In this document: in pieces, positions 26,430 through 35,366 of the stretch
How the letters are laid out: each line of letters starts with the position of its first letter
Position numbering within the stretch: position 1 is the first letter of the stretch
DNA from: Methylotenera_A sp031422335
GTDB lineage: Bacteria > Pseudomonadota > Gammaproteobacteria > Burkholderiales > Methylophilaceae
Direction of reading: 5' to 3'
Length of the DNA: 62,551 nucleotides
NCBI GenBank assembly: GCA_031422335.1
Contig: JANOQW010000006.1
Location: 1 to 62,551, forward strand
Translations under genes and position numbers: made by a program
The notes under the pieces: generated by a model
Told to the model about the DNA's origin: nothing
Seen by the model: the letters and a program-made list of their open reading frames with translations, nothing else
Database searches by the model: none

Positions 26430-28013
26430 ATGTTAAAACAATATTCCTCCGCTTTATTTAATCAAACTTTAAAGTATTCACTTGCACTGGCACTAGCTGC
26501 CAGCATCAGCGCCTGCGGCACCAACCCAGTCACCAAGAAAAAAGAATTCCAATTTGTATCGCAAGATAAAGAAATTGCTATTGGTAAAGAAAACTACTCG
26601 CCTGCACGCCAATCACAAGGCGGCGATTACATTATTGACCCCGAATTAACCGCCTATGTACAAGGCATCGGCAATCGCTTAGGCAAAGTGTCAGATCGCC
26701 CAGAATTACCTTACGAATTTGTGGTGTTAAATGATTCCACCCCCAATGCTTGGGCGATACCTGGCGGCAAAATTGCGTTTAATCGCGGCTTGCTTTACGA
26801 GCTAAATAGCGAGGCCGAATTAGCCGCAGTCATGGGGCATGAGATTGTGCATGCGGCGGCACGCCACGGCGCCAAAAGCATGGAGCGCGGCATATTTATG
26901 CAAGGTGCCATGATTGCGGTGGGCATAGGTACGGCAAATACTGATTACGCTAACTTAGCAGTTGGCGCATCGCAATTAGGTGCGCAGTTAATTGGCAGCA
27001 AATATGGCCGCGATGCAGAAAGTGAATCTGACTTTTATGGTATGCAATACATGAAAAAAGCTGGTTACGACCCTGCTGCCGCTGTGACACTGCAAGAAAC
27101 CTTTGTGCGATTAAGTAAAGACCGTAAAAGTGATTTTATTACAGGCTTATTTGCAAGCCATCCACCCTCTCAAGAACGTGTTGATGCCAATAAAGTGACC
27201 TTAGCCAAAATGGGCGCAGGCGGCGATATGGGCAAAGAAGCCTATGCTAAAAATGTAGGTAAATTGAAATCTACCCAGCCTGCCTATAAAGCTTATGACG
27301 ACGCCATTGCCGCACTAAAAAAGAATGACACCGCCACCGCCACCACCTTGGCACAAAAAGCCATTGCCGGTGAACCGCGCGAACCGCGCTTTCAAGAGCT
27401 ACTAGGCGATATTGCGTTAAGCCAAAAGAAAAACACCGATGCGCTGGCCTATTACGATAAAGCCATAAAAATGCAGCCCGATTACTTTAAACCGCACGTG
27501 CAAAGCGGCATTGCGCTATTTAACATGGGTAAAAAAGCGGAGGCTGAGCCATTTTTAAAACGCGCCAATGAACTGCTACCCACCGCGCCAGGCCATGCTT
27601 TACTTGGCGATATTGCCGAAGGTCGTGGCGATATTGAGGGTGCCCTAAAACATTATCAAATTGCCGCCAGCTCAAATTCAGAAATGGGCAAACAAGCAGG
27701 CGAGCATGCAGTTAAATTAGATTTACCGCGCAACCCAGCCAAATATATCCGCAGCGGCGCGCAAGCTGATAATAGTGGCAACTTATTTGCCGTGGTAGAA
27801 AACGCTACCAGCTTGCCAGTGGGTCGTGTGCAAGTACGCGTGGTGAAATATGATGCGCAAACAGGCCGCGCCGTAGGCCAAAGCCAACCGATGATTATCA
27901 ACGGCGTACAACCTGGCAAACGTAACCAAATTAATACGGGCGAACGCGTAAAAACCGCACAAGAAGCGCAACTATATAAAGTAGTGGTAGAGGCGGCAGA
28001 GTTGGCGAAGTAA
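26430..28013 (+). CDS. BepA-like M48 metalloprotease with TPR repeats
   Basis: A 527-residue periplasmic protein. Its N-terminal signal ends in a lipobox-like S-I-S-A-C-G. The M48 protease domain has the zinc motif M-G-H-E-I-V-H-A-A-A-R-H and the third ligand in E-S-E-S-D-F-Y-G. TPR-like helices follow from about residue 285 (Q-K-A-I-A-G-E-P, Y-D-K-A-I-K-M-Q-P). The family (YfgC/BepA) assists outer-membrane protein assembly and degrades stalled LptD or BamA. Its last 75 bp are partly duplicated 530 bp downstream. Confidence 0.92.
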   Translation: MLKQYSSALFNQTLKYSLALALAASISACGTNPVTKKKEFQFVSQDKEIAIGKENYSPARQSQGGDYIIDPELTAYVQGIGNRLGKVSDRPELPYEFVVLNDSTPNAWAIPGGKIAFNRGLLYELNSEAELAAVMGHEIVHAAARHGAKSMERGIFMQGAMIAVGIGTANTDYANLAVGASQLGAQLIGSKYGRDAESESDFYGMQYMKKAGYDPAAAVTLQETFVRLSKDRKSDFITGLFASHPPSQERVDANKVTLAKMGAGGDMGKEAYAKNVGKLKSTQPAYKAYDDAIAALKKNDTATATTLAQKAIAGEPREPRFQELLGDIALSQKKNTDALAYYDKAIKMQPDYFKPHVQSGIALFNMGKKAEAEPFLKRANELLPTAPGHALLGDIAEGRGDIEGALKHYQIAASSNSEMGKQAGEHAVKLDLPRNPAKYIRSGAQADNSGNLFAVVENATSLPVGRVQVRVVKYDAQTGRAVGQSQPMIINGVQPGKRNQINTGERVKTAQEAQLYKVVVEAAELAK

Positions 28014-28015
28014 TA

Positions 28016-28453
28016 ATGCCGCGCCACACTGCAATATTGTATGCGGTCCTATTTACCATAACCCCTCAAACTATCTGGGCTACCCCTTCTATTGACCCAG
28101 CTGTTGTTTTTACTAACACTGGCGGTCGATGGGATGCGGAAAATAGCCACGGTTTATATAGAGTAACCGTATGGAACGCAGGCTTTGAACATGTCTCTTC
28201 TGGTGTACTTGCTGAATGGGTGGCTGATCCACAAGACTCAAATGAATCAAGCAAGGTCATTTACGCAGCGCAACTGGTTGAGTTAGGTCTTTATAGCTTT
28301 CAAATGCCTACTATTACCCAGTTAAAAGAAGGTATTCGCATTAAACTTAAAGGCATCAATACGTACCAATCGAATCAGCGTGTTTCCTGTATTTTTGAGC
28401 TTAAACCCAACAATGCCGTCTTAACAATTAAGCCATGTGCCCCAGAAAAATGA
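28016..28453 (+). CDS. Small secreted protein of unknown function
   Basis: A 145-residue ORF with an N-terminal signal peptide ending near I-W-A. The mature part has two cysteines (S-C-I-F and K-P-C-A) and a beta-rich look; no family was recognised. It starts 2 bp after the M48 protease stop. It lies between the true 3' end of that protease gene and a diverged second copy of the same 75-bp end, so it seems to have been inserted or acquired together with that copied tail. Confidence 0.6.
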   Translation: MPRHTAILYAVLFTITPQTIWATPSIDPAVVFTNTGGRWDAENSHGLYRVTVWNAGFEHVSSGVLAEWVADPQDSNESSKVIYAAQLVELGLYSFQMPTITQLKEGIRIKLKGINTYQSNQRVSCIFELKPNNAVLTIKPCAPEK

Positions 28454-28467
28454 GTCGAATTGCTATT

Positions 28468-28542
28468 GGCGAACGCGTGAAAACGCCGCAAGAACCGCAG
28501 CTGTATAAAGTGGTGGTTGAAGCGGCAGAGTTGGCGAAATAA
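28468..28542 (+). pseudogene. Diverged duplicate of the 3' end of the M48 protease gene
   Basis: These 75 bp mirror 27939-28013. Both encode G-E-R-V-K-T-x-Q-E-x-Q-L-Y-K-V-V-V-E-A-A and then E-L-A-K-stop; the duplicate has P for A at two positions and many synonymous changes. The copy is therefore an old paralogue or came from a related strain, not a recent tandem duplication. No start codon serves it. Confidence 0.85.
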
Positions 28543-28566
28543 TATTTATACTGCACATAGAGTTAC

Positions 28567-28965
28567 ATGCACCCTACGAAATCTGCTTCTCTTTTATATG
28601 CTCTTTGTGCTATCGCACCAATAGGAATTTGGGCTATTTTAATTAGCTCATCTTTCACAATTAGTGACCCATCCATTAAAGACGTTCAGGAGTTATTCAA
28701 ATATCTATTAGCTGATACTTCTAACAAGAAAATCTTTATTTGGTTAATCTTGCTTCCAATCTACTTACTAAGCGTTTCTATTATTTATCTAACACCATTA
28801 GCTCAGCAGCGTCGGTGGTAAATTGCGATACTAGTTGCCACTGTTGTAGTTACGGTTTACTCACTTATTCTTAATTTGTCCTTAATTATCGTATTACTAT
28901 TTGCCATTTATTATTCATATCGGTGCATCAAAACACCTAACCCATCTATCAAACGGGATACCTAA
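28567..28965 (+). pseudogene. Small membrane protein interrupted by an in-frame stop
   Basis: The first segment (28567-28821) encodes 84 residues with two hydrophobic helices and ends at TAA. Read in the same frame past that TAA, the sequence gives 47 more residues that are strongly hydrophobic (V-A-T-V-V-V-T-V-Y-S-L-I-L-N-L-S-L-I) and end in K-T-P-N-P-S-I-K-R-D-T at 28965. The hydrophobic continuation suggests one original gene of about 132 residues with a nonsense mutation. The N-P-S-I-K-R-D tail resembles a C-terminal tail I recall from many unrelated proteobacterial small proteins. Confidence 0.55.
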
Positions 28966-28977
28966 CGATTGTGCTTA

Positions 28978-29233
28978 GCGGGTTTTAAATCCCCTTGCCG
29001 CACCTTCGGCTTGAGCGGCAGATGGTAGACGGCGAGGACTGTTCGAGCAAAGCGAGTTCCGCAGCCGTCACCCAGATGCGGCGCTAAGACCGAAGGATAA
29101 AGCGGTAGCGGGGTGCCGTTTTCTTGGGTTACTTTCTTTTCAGGCAGTTAAAAGAAAGTGACTAGGCGTCGGGCTACCCCCGACAAGGTCTTTAAAGCCA
29201 CTGGATTCCGTGTCAAGCACGGAATGACGGTGT
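28978..29233 (+). repeat. Composite dispersed repeat, copy A
   Basis: It shares blocks in the same order with 60940-61206: GGCGAGGACTGTT, GCGAGTTCCGCAGCCG, TTACTTTCTTTT then AAAAGAAAGTGA (a hairpin), GTCGGGCTACCCCCGAC (a hairpin), and CCACTGGATTCCGT with hairpin ATTCCGTG/CACGGAAT. A palindromic element follows within 50 bp in both places. Confidence 0.85.
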
Positions 29234-29281
29234 AGGTAATAACAAAATGATTATTTTTGCGCAAAAATAATTAAAGATAAA

Positions 29282-29318
29282 TGCCCTGTAGCCCAATATC
29301 CATGCGCCTTCCAGGGCA
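29282..29318 (+). repeat. 37-bp palindromic element, intergenic copy 6
   Basis: Forward copy: TGCCCTGTAGCCC, centre AATATCCATGC, then GCCTTCCAGGGCA. It lies 20 bp beyond the recN stop codon. Confidence 0.9.
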
Positions 29319-29337
29319 TGCTTTTTAAACTAATCAA

Positions 29338-30981
29338 CTAAACTTTTAGCATCTCTTTCGCATGTTCTCGTGTGGTTTCGGTAATTTGAATGCCACCCAA
29401 CATGCGTGCGATTTCTTCTATACGCTCGATTTTATCTAAAGCTTGAATATGGCTTAAAGTTGCGCCATTTTGTTGCGATTTGCTGACTTGTAAATGCTGT
29501 GCAGCTTGTGCGGCTACTTGTGGCAAATGAGTAATCACCAACACTTGGCGCTCTGCACCGAGTTGTTTCAGCAACTGCCCAACCACTTCTGCAACGCCGC
29601 CGCCGATGCCAACATCCACTTCATCAAAAATCATGCAAGGCACGCTACCTTGGCTTGCAGTTGTCACGTGTAGCGCCAAACTGATTCTAGAAAGCTCGCC
29701 ACCAGAAGCCACTTTGTTCAACGGCCTTGGCTCGACACCTGCATGACCTGCCACTAAAAACTCGACTGTTTCTAAACCATTACTTGTCGCCTCACAAGCA
29801 GTTAATGCGACATCAAACTTACCGCCGCTTAGTGAAAGCCGTTGCATTTCAGCACTGATTTTTTGACTTAACGTTTTGGCGGCCGTTTGGCGACTTGCGC
29901 TTAGTTGCTTGGCGGATGTTTGATATGCACTTAACGCCTCGACCTCTAATTTCGCCAGCGCGCCATCGTTGGCAAAGCTTTCTAGCTCGGTCATGCGCGC
30001 TAAATCTGTACTCAATAAATCCGTCAAATCTTCTGGCTTAACGCGATATTTTCGCGCCATGTTATGCACTGCTTGAATGCGGTTTTCAACCTCGTTTAAT
30101 CGTGCCGGGTCTAGCTCTGCACGTTGCAGATAACGATTTAGCGAACGCGTAGCCTCTTCAATTTGAATCAAGGCAGAATCTACGCCGTCGGCCGCTTCTT
30201 TTAATTGCGCATCAAATTCTACTAAACCAATCAGCTTGTTTTGCACTTGCGTCAGCATGCTTTCAACCGCAGGTTCATTGTCGCTTAACATGGCAATACA
30301 TGCCTCTAAACCGCTTAGCAAACTAGCCCCATTGGCTAACTTATGATGCTCAGCTTGCAATTCTTGCCACTCTTCTGCCGCAAAATTGAGCTGTTTAAGC
30401 TCGCGTGTTTTATCGCGCAATTCGGCTAATTCATCTGCAAAGGCGACCGAGTTCTTCTCAACTTCTAAGCGCTTTTGATTTAAACCAGCCCACGTTTTAT
30501 ATTGCTTAGCGACTTGGTTAGCTAACTCTACACTGCCAGAAAATTCATCTAAAATTTGCCGTTGCGTGGCGATTTTAAGCAAAGAGTGATGTGCATTTTG
30601 GCTGTAAATATCCACCAACAATTCGCCTAGTTCTTTTAACTGGCCAATGGTAACCGCCGTGCCGTTAATAAAGCCGCGACTGCGCCCATCCGCATAAACA
30701 ACACGCCTGAGAACCAATATCGGCGAGCCTTCCAGAGCATTGTTTTCGAGAAATATAGCGGCGTTTTCATTATTCGAAAACGTAGCGCTAATATCCGCGC
30801 GCTCGGCACCAGCGCGAATCACCGCACCATCGTTGCGCTCACCCAGAGCGAGTGAAAGTGCATCAATAAGAATGGATTTGCCTGCGCCTGTTTCGCCCGT
30901 GAGCGTGGTAAAGCCGCTCGAAAATTCTAAATCGAGCGCTTCAACAATAATAAAATCGCGGATGGATAATGCTTGTAACAT
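29338..30981 (-). CDS. recN: DNA repair protein RecN
   Basis: A 547-residue SMC-like ATPase acting in double-strand-break repair. Walker A is L-T-G-E-T-G-A-G-K-S-I; the ABC signature is K-V-A-S-G-G-E-L-S-R; Walker B is C-M-I-F-D-E-V-D-V-G-I-G-G. A coiled-coil middle (about residues 155-370) is rich in Ala, Leu and Glu. It lies 8 bp downstream of nadK, a common pairing. Confidence 0.97.
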   Translation of the reverse strand: MLQALSIRDFIIVEALDLEFSSGFTTLTGETGAGKSILIDALSLALGERNDGAVIRAGAERADISATFSNNENAAIFLENNALEGSPILVLRRVVYADGRSRGFINGTAVTIGQLKELGELLVDIYSQNAHHSLLKIATQRQILDEFSGSVELANQVAKQYKTWAGLNQKRLEVEKNSVAFADELAELRDKTRELKQLNFAAEEWQELQAEHHKLANGASLLSGLEACIAMLSDNEPAVESMLTQVQNKLIGLVEFDAQLKEAADGVDSALIQIEEATRSLNRYLQRAELDPARLNEVENRIQAVHNMARKYRVKPEDLTDLLSTDLARMTELESFANDGALAKLEVEALSAYQTSAKQLSASRQTAAKTLSQKISAEMQRLSLSGGKFDVALTACEATSNGLETVEFLVAGHAGVEPRPLNKVASGGELSRISLALHVTTASQGSVPCMIFDEVDVGIGGGVAEVVGQLLKQLGAERQVLVITHLPQVAAQAAQHLQVSKSQQNGATLSHIQALDKIERIEEIARMLGGIQITETTREHAKEMLKV

Positions 30982-30989
30982 GAATTAAA

Positions 30990-31856
30990 TCAACCCCAAT
31001 TGAGCTTATTACGCAACATCTCGAAGTAGCAATAATCGCTGGGGTGTAGCAAGGTCACTTCTTGCGTGGCGCGTTGCACTACAATTTTGTCGCCCTGCTC
31101 TAGCGGCAACTGAAACTGGCCATCGTAGCTCACGTAAGCCTCATCAATTTGTACTAAATTCACCTCTACTTTGCTATTGGCATTAAGCGCAATGGGTCGG
31201 TTACTCAATGTGTGTGGGCTAATCGGCACTAGTGCGATTGCATCTAAATTGGGGTGCAAAATAGGCCCACCTGCCGACAAAGAATAGGCGGTGGTGCCTG
31301 TGGGCGTGGCTAAAATGAGGCCGTCACCACGCTGTTTGTGCACAAATTTGCCGTCCACTTCTACCTCTAGCTCTATCAAGCGCAAATTACTTTTTATCAC
31401 CACGTCATTAAGCGCAACGCCAGTGTGTACCTGCTTTCCAGCCCGATAAACATGCGCTGTTAGCAACATGCGCGATTCGGTTTGGTGCGCTCCTGCTAAA
31501 ATGCGGTCTATGCTCACCAGCATGTCCTCGGCGCGTAAATCGGTTAAAAAACCAAAGCGGCCGCGATTGATGCCCACCAACGGAATATCATCATCAATCA
31601 AGCTGCGCGCCACGCTGAGCATGGTACCATCGCCGCCCATCACAATGGCTAAATCTATTTTATTGCCAATTTCGTCTAAACTAGCGGTATTAAAACCAGT
31701 CAATTCGGCATGCTCTGCAGTATTTTTCTCTAGCCAAACCTCGATATTTTTAGCACGTAAATGGCGCGCTAAATCGGCCAAATCCGCTTGCATCATCTGC
31801 AACGCAGACGCGTTCATGTATTTGCCAATAATGCCGATAGATTGAAATGCTGTCAT
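30990..31856 (-). CDS. nadK: NAD kinase
   Basis: A 288-residue kinase making NADP from NAD. Motifs: V-M-G-G-D-G-T-M-L, N-R-G-R-F-G-F-L-T-D and T-P-T-G-T-T-A-Y-S-L-S-A-G-G-P-I, which form the NAD and ATP sites. It is divergent from hrcA across 68 bp and precedes recN in an operon. Confidence 0.97.
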   Translation of the reverse strand: MTAFQSIGIIGKYMNASALQMMQADLADLARHLRAKNIEVWLEKNTAEHAELTGFNTASLDEIGNKIDLAIVMGGDGTMLSVARSLIDDDIPLVGINRGRFGFLTDLRAEDMLVSIDRILAGAHQTESRMLLTAHVYRAGKQVHTGVALNDVVIKSNLRLIELEVEVDGKFVHKQRGDGLILATPTGTTAYSLSAGGPILHPNLDAIALVPISPHTLSNRPIALNANSKVEVNLVQIDEAYVSYDGQFQLPLEQGDKIVVQRATQEVTLLHPSDYCYFEMLRNKLNWG

Positions 31857-31924
31857 GGCTTAATTAAATCATAAGTTTGGGCTATTCTCAAAGCACTAAA
31901 TCGGGCAAAATACGTCATAAATTT

Positions 31925-32950
31925 ATGGACAAGCGCGCGCAGATTCTTTTAAAGACTTTAGTCGAACATTACATTAGTGATGGTCAGCCGATTGGCTCGC
32001 GTACGCTGTTACAGCACAGCGGCCTAGATGTTAGCCCGGCGACCATTCGCAATGTCATGTCAGATTTAGAAGGTATGGGTTTTATCGCTAGCCCGCACAC
32101 TTCTGCAGGTAGAATTCCCACACAAAAAGGTTACCGGCTGTTTGTCGATACGCTGCTGACTGTGCAAACTTTAGATAACAAAGCGGTGAATCAATTAAAG
32201 AGCGGCTTAAGCTCGCCCAACCAACACGAGCTAATTAATAGTGCGGCGGATATGCTATCGCAGCTTACCCAGTTTGCAGGTTTGGTGATGATTCCTAAAC
32301 GTAAAACTTTGAGCTTTAAGCATTTAGAATTTTTACCGCTCACCGAAAAACGTATTTTAGTGATTATTGTGACCAGTGACGGCAATGTGCAAAACCGTAT
32401 TATTTTGAGTGAAAAACCGTATTCAGCCAGCGAGTTGACCCAAGCCAGCAATTACTTTAATGCCAATTTTAGCGGCCAAACATTTGAAGAAGTGCAGCTA
32501 AAATTGCATGCCGAACTAAAACAAATGCAAACTGACATGAAAAAACTAATAAATGATGCTCTGGAAGCTAATATCCATGCGGGTGCTGGCGATGGCAAAA
32601 ATGAAGGTGTAGTGATTGCGGGCGAACGCAACTTATTAAACATCGACGAACTTTCTACCAACGTGAACAGCTTGCGCAAACTGTTCGAGATTTTTGAGCG
32701 CAGAACTTCACTGATGCAATTGCTAGACACCAGCCAGCACGCAGCAGGCATACAAATCTTTATCGGCGGCGAATCGGGTTATTTAGCATTAGATGAATGC
32801 AGCATGGTCACAGCGCCGTATGAGGCGGATGGACAAGTTGTTGGCACATTGGGTGTGATTGGCCCGACTAGAATGGCGTATGAACGCGTGATACCAATTG
32901 TGGATGTCACGGCGAAATTATTATCGAATGCGCTGAGTTCAGGTGCTTAA
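31925..32950 (+). CDS. hrcA: Heat-inducible transcription repressor HrcA
   Basis: A 341-residue repressor that binds CIRCE operators. The N-terminal winged helix contains G-S-R-T-L, S-P-A-T-I-R-N-V-M-S-D-L-E and H-T-S-A-G-R-I-P-T; the C-terminus has G-P-T-R-M-A-Y-E-R. The start at 31925 (M-D-K-R-A-Q) fits the family; a 16-residue extension to 31877 does not. No CIRCE inverted repeat was found before grpE or dnaK here, so its targets, probably groESL, lie outside. A palindromic element in the coding region encodes D-A-L-E-A-N-I-H-A-G-A-G. Confidence 0.95.
   Translation: MDKRAQILLKTLVEHYISDGQPIGSRTLLQHSGLDVSPATIRNVMSDLEGMGFIASPHTSAGRIPTQKGYRLFVDTLLTVQTLDNKAVNQLKSGLSSPNQHELINSAADMLSQLTQFAGLVMIPKRKTLSFKHLEFLPLTEKRILVIIVTSDGNVQNRIILSEKPYSASELTQASNYFNANFSGQTFEEVQLKLHAELKQMQTDMKKLINDALEANIHAGAGDGKNEGVVIAGERNLLNIDELSTNVNSLRKLFEIFERRTSLMQLLDTSQHAAGIQIFIGGESGYLALDECSMVTAPYEADGQVVGTLGVIGPTRMAYERVIPIVDVTAKLLSNALSSGA
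32557..32593 (+). repeat. 37-bp palindromic element inside hrcA
   Basis: The centre is intact (TAATATCCATGCGGG) with a weak left arm (TGCTCTGGAAGC). It encodes A-L-E-A-N-I-H-A-G-A-G in the frame shared by all sense-forward copies. Confidence 0.7.
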
Positions 32951-32959
32951 GTACTTGCG

Positions 32960-33045
32960 GCTTGCCATCACGTTGTTGCGCGGTACTCACCCCTCGACGT
33001 ACTACGTGTACAGTCTCGGGTTCTGCGCTCCGTGCGCCTTGTGCT
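32960..33045 (-). repeat. MITE-like family 2, copy A
   Basis: Read on the minus strand this holds CAAGGCGCACGGAGCG, then TGTACACGTAGTACGTCGAG, then GCGCAACAACG. The order (CAAGGC..GAGCG, a GTAC-rich palindrome, then GCAAC) recurs at 33100-33222 and 44119-44217. Confidence 0.6.
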
Positions 33046-33099
33046 GCTTTGCCTCAGCTACTTAATCATCCTGACTCAATATTTTCAAATGGTTATTTT

Positions 33100-33222
33100 T
33101 AAAATTCATATTGCTAAGAAAGACAAGGCGCGAGTTCAAAAATTGGGCGCGCATATGTTTTATATGTAAGGATAATTTTTGGATGGGCAACGCAGTATTT
33201 CAACAGAATATGATTTTTTAAA
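33100..33222 (+). repeat. MITE-like family 2, copy B
   Basis: It holds GACAAGGCGCGAG, a long hairpin CAAAAATT / AATTTTTG (33137-33182) around GCATATGTTTTATATG, and GGGCAACGCAG. AT-rich ends (TAAAATTCATATT and AATATGATTTTTTA) form imperfect terminal inverted repeats. It lies just before hemH and may carry part of its leader. Confidence 0.6.
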
Positions 33223-33233
33223 GGTAAGCATTT

Positions 33234-34355
33234 ATGGCGTATTACAAACCCGAACCTAACTATACCCACGGCGACCAACTAAAAATTGGTATTTTATTGG
33301 CGAATCTTGGTACGCCAGATGCGCCCACTGCTAAGGCATTGCGGCCTTATTTAGGCCAATTTTTAATGGATAGGCGCATTGTCGAAATTCCGCGTTTTAT
33401 TTGGTGCTGGATTTTGCATTGCATTATTTTGGTGATTCGGCCCAAAAAATCAGCCGCAAAATACGCGCAAGTGTGGATGCCGGAAGGCTCGCCTCTAGCT
33501 GTGTATTCACAACGCCAAACCAATATGTTGCGTGGGTATTTGGCGCAAAAAATTAACTCGCCATTTGTAGTAGAACTGGGCATGAGCTACGGCAACCCGA
33601 GCATGAAAAGCGCCATTGAAAAACTAAAGGCGCAACATTGCGACCGTATTTTGGTGTTGCCATTGTTTCCGCAATACGCCGCCAGCAGCACCGCCGCCGT
33701 ATTTGATGCGGTTTGGAAAGTGCTGCTTAAAATGCGCAATGTGCCTGGCATCCGCACGGTGCGCGGCTATCACGACCACCCTGAATACATTTTAGCGCTT
33801 GAAAAAAGCGTACTTAAATATTGGGAAATTAATCGCAAACCTGATTTTGCCGCTGGCGAGAAATTGGTGATGAGCTTTCACGGCGTACCCAAGGTACATT
33901 TAACCAAAGGCGACCCTTACCACTGCACTTGCCATAAAACGGCGCGCTTGCTGGCCGAGAAATTAGGCTTAGATAAAGCACATTACCAAGTGGCATTTCA
34001 ATCACGTTTTGGCAAGCAAGAGTGGCTAAAGCCCTATCTGGCAACCACTTTAGCCGATTTAGGTAAAGCCAAAACCGCTAGAATTGATGTGATTTGCCCA
34101 GGTTTTAGCAGCGATTGCCTAGAAACGCTGGAAGAAATTGCCATGGAAGGCAAAGAAATTTTTACCCACGCAGGTGGCGGCGCATATAACTACATTCCCG
34201 CATTAAACGATAACGATGCTTGGATACACGCGCTGACTGAAATTACGCTAGAAAACTTGCAAGGCTGGGTGAGCAGCGATTGGGATAGCACGCAAGCTGT
34301 AAAAGACAATGCCGCCACAAAAGCCAACGCGCAAGCTTTGGGTGCTAGCCAATAA
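33234..34355 (+). CDS. hemH: Ferrochelatase
   Basis: A 373-residue enzyme inserting Fe(II) into protoporphyrin IX, the last step of haem synthesis. Motifs: L-L-A-N-L-G-T-P-D-A-P, the active-site M-S-F-H-G-V-P, a Y-H-C-T-C-H-K-T segment, F-Q-S-R-F-G, and G-F-S-S-D-C-L-E-T-L-E-E-I. It lies after hrcA, separated by 283 bp of repeats. Confidence 0.97.
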   Translation: MAYYKPEPNYTHGDQLKIGILLANLGTPDAPTAKALRPYLGQFLMDRRIVEIPRFIWCWILHCIILVIRPKKSAAKYAQVWMPEGSPLAVYSQRQTNMLRGYLAQKINSPFVVELGMSYGNPSMKSAIEKLKAQHCDRILVLPLFPQYAASSTAAVFDAVWKVLLKMRNVPGIRTVRGYHDHPEYILALEKSVLKYWEINRKPDFAAGEKLVMSFHGVPKVHLTKGDPYHCTCHKTARLLAEKLGLDKAHYQVAFQSRFGKQEWLKPYLATTLADLGKAKTARIDVICPGFSSDCLETLEEIAMEGKEIFTHAGGGAYNYIPALNDNDAWIHALTEITLENLQGWVSSDWDSTQAVKDNAATKANAQALGASQ

Positions 34356-34372
34356 GCGTTATAATGCGTTTA
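34338..34372 (+). promoter_or_regulatory. Putative hldD promoter, possibly leaderless
   Basis: TTGGGT (34338-34343), a 16-bp spacer and a perfect TATAAT (34360-34365) end 6 bp before the hldD ATG. A start 7 bp after the -10 box would fall on the A of ATG, and no Shine-Dalgarno is present. This suggests a leaderless mRNA. Confidence 0.45.
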
Positions 34373-35355
34373 TGATTATTATTACTGGCGGCGCAGGCAT
34401 GATTGGCAGCATCATCGCCTGGCACTTAAACACTAAGCTTGGACGTGATGACTTGGTCATTGTCGATCACATTACGCACCAAGCGCAGTGGCAAAACTTG
34501 GTACATCGGCACTATGTTGAATATTTAGATAAAGACCAATTATTTGATTTTTTAGATGCTAATGATGGAGTCGAAGCCATTATTCACATGGGCGCCATTA
34601 GTGCCACTACTGAAACTGATTTTAATAAATTAGTCGAAGCCAACATTCACTACAGCCAAGATTTATGGGGTTGGTGCACAGAGAACGGCGTACCATTTTT
34701 CTATGCCAGCTCAGCAGCAACCTATGGTGATGGTAGCGCGGGTTATGATGACGCCAACATAGACAAGCTGCGCCCGCTCAATGGCTATGGCTACTCCAAA
34801 CACTTTTTTGACCAATGGGCATTAAAGCAAACACCAGAAAACTCGCCACCTGTATGGGCTGGCTTTAAGTTTTTTAATGTATATGGCCCCAACGAATACC
34901 ATAAAGAGCGTATGGCCAGCGTGGCTTTTCACACCTTTAACCAATTTAAACAAACTGGCAAAATGCAGTTATTTAAAGGTACTAAAGTCGGCATAAAAGA
35001 TGGCGAGCAGCAGCGCGATTTTGTCTATGTAAAAGATTGCGCGAATATTGTGGCGCATTTTTTCAGTTCCAGCCAAACCAACAAGCCAACACCAAATGGC
35101 ATTTACAATATTGGCACTGGCCAAGCTCGCAGCTTTAAAGATTTAGCCGCTAATGTGATGGTCAGCATGGGTAAAACGCCGAACATTGAATACATTGATA
35201 TGCCAGAAGATTTGCGCGGCAAATATCAATATTTTACTGAGGCGCCGATGGCAAAATTGCGCTTAGCGGGCTATAAATTACCAATGACCAGCTTGGAAGA
35301 TGGCGTAAAAGATTATGTGCAAAACTACCTGATGCAAGATGACCCGTATTGTTAA
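34372..35355 (+). CDS. hldD: ADP-L-glycero-D-manno-heptose-6-epimerase
   Basis: A 327-residue SDR epimerase, last step of ADP-heptose synthesis for the LPS inner core. The Rossmann motif is I-I-T-G-G-A-G-M-I-G-S, with the catalytic Y-G-Y-S-K and F-F-N-V-Y-G-P-N-E-Y-H-K. The start at 34372 gives the family N-terminus; the ORF can be extended into hemH but without merit. gmhA follows after 11 bp. Confidence 0.96.
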   Translation: MIIITGGAGMIGSIIAWHLNTKLGRDDLVIVDHITHQAQWQNLVHRHYVEYLDKDQLFDFLDANDGVEAIIHMGAISATTETDFNKLVEANIHYSQDLWGWCTENGVPFFYASSAATYGDGSAGYDDANIDKLRPLNGYGYSKHFFDQWALKQTPENSPPVWAGFKFFNVYGPNEYHKERMASVAFHTFNQFKQTGKMQLFKGTKVGIKDGEQQRDFVYVKDCANIVAHFFSSSQTNKPTPNGIYNIGTGQARSFKDLAANVMVSMGKTPNIEYIDMPEDLRGKYQYFTEAPMAKLRLAGYKLPMTSLEDGVKDYVQNYLMQDDPYC

Positions 35356-35366
35356 GGGAGAAAAAT

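Larger units (their letters stand above)
28966..29337. other. 372-bp gap filled with dispersed repeats
   Basis: No gene is seen. The stretch holds a composite repeat (about 28978-29233) and a 37-bp palindromic element (29282-29318) just after the recN stop. Confidence 0.75.

Noticed and set aside
28930..28975. Possible integron attC site (ACCTAAC occurs twice around the N-P-S-I-K-R-D codons)
   Set aside because: No matching GTTRRRY partner and no integrase or cassette array in the window.
28978..29233. Possible HEARO/omega RNA because of its structured, dispersed nature
   Set aside because: I could not match the known HEARO conserved features, and no HNH/IscB-type ORF is nearby. It was left as an unassigned composite repeat.
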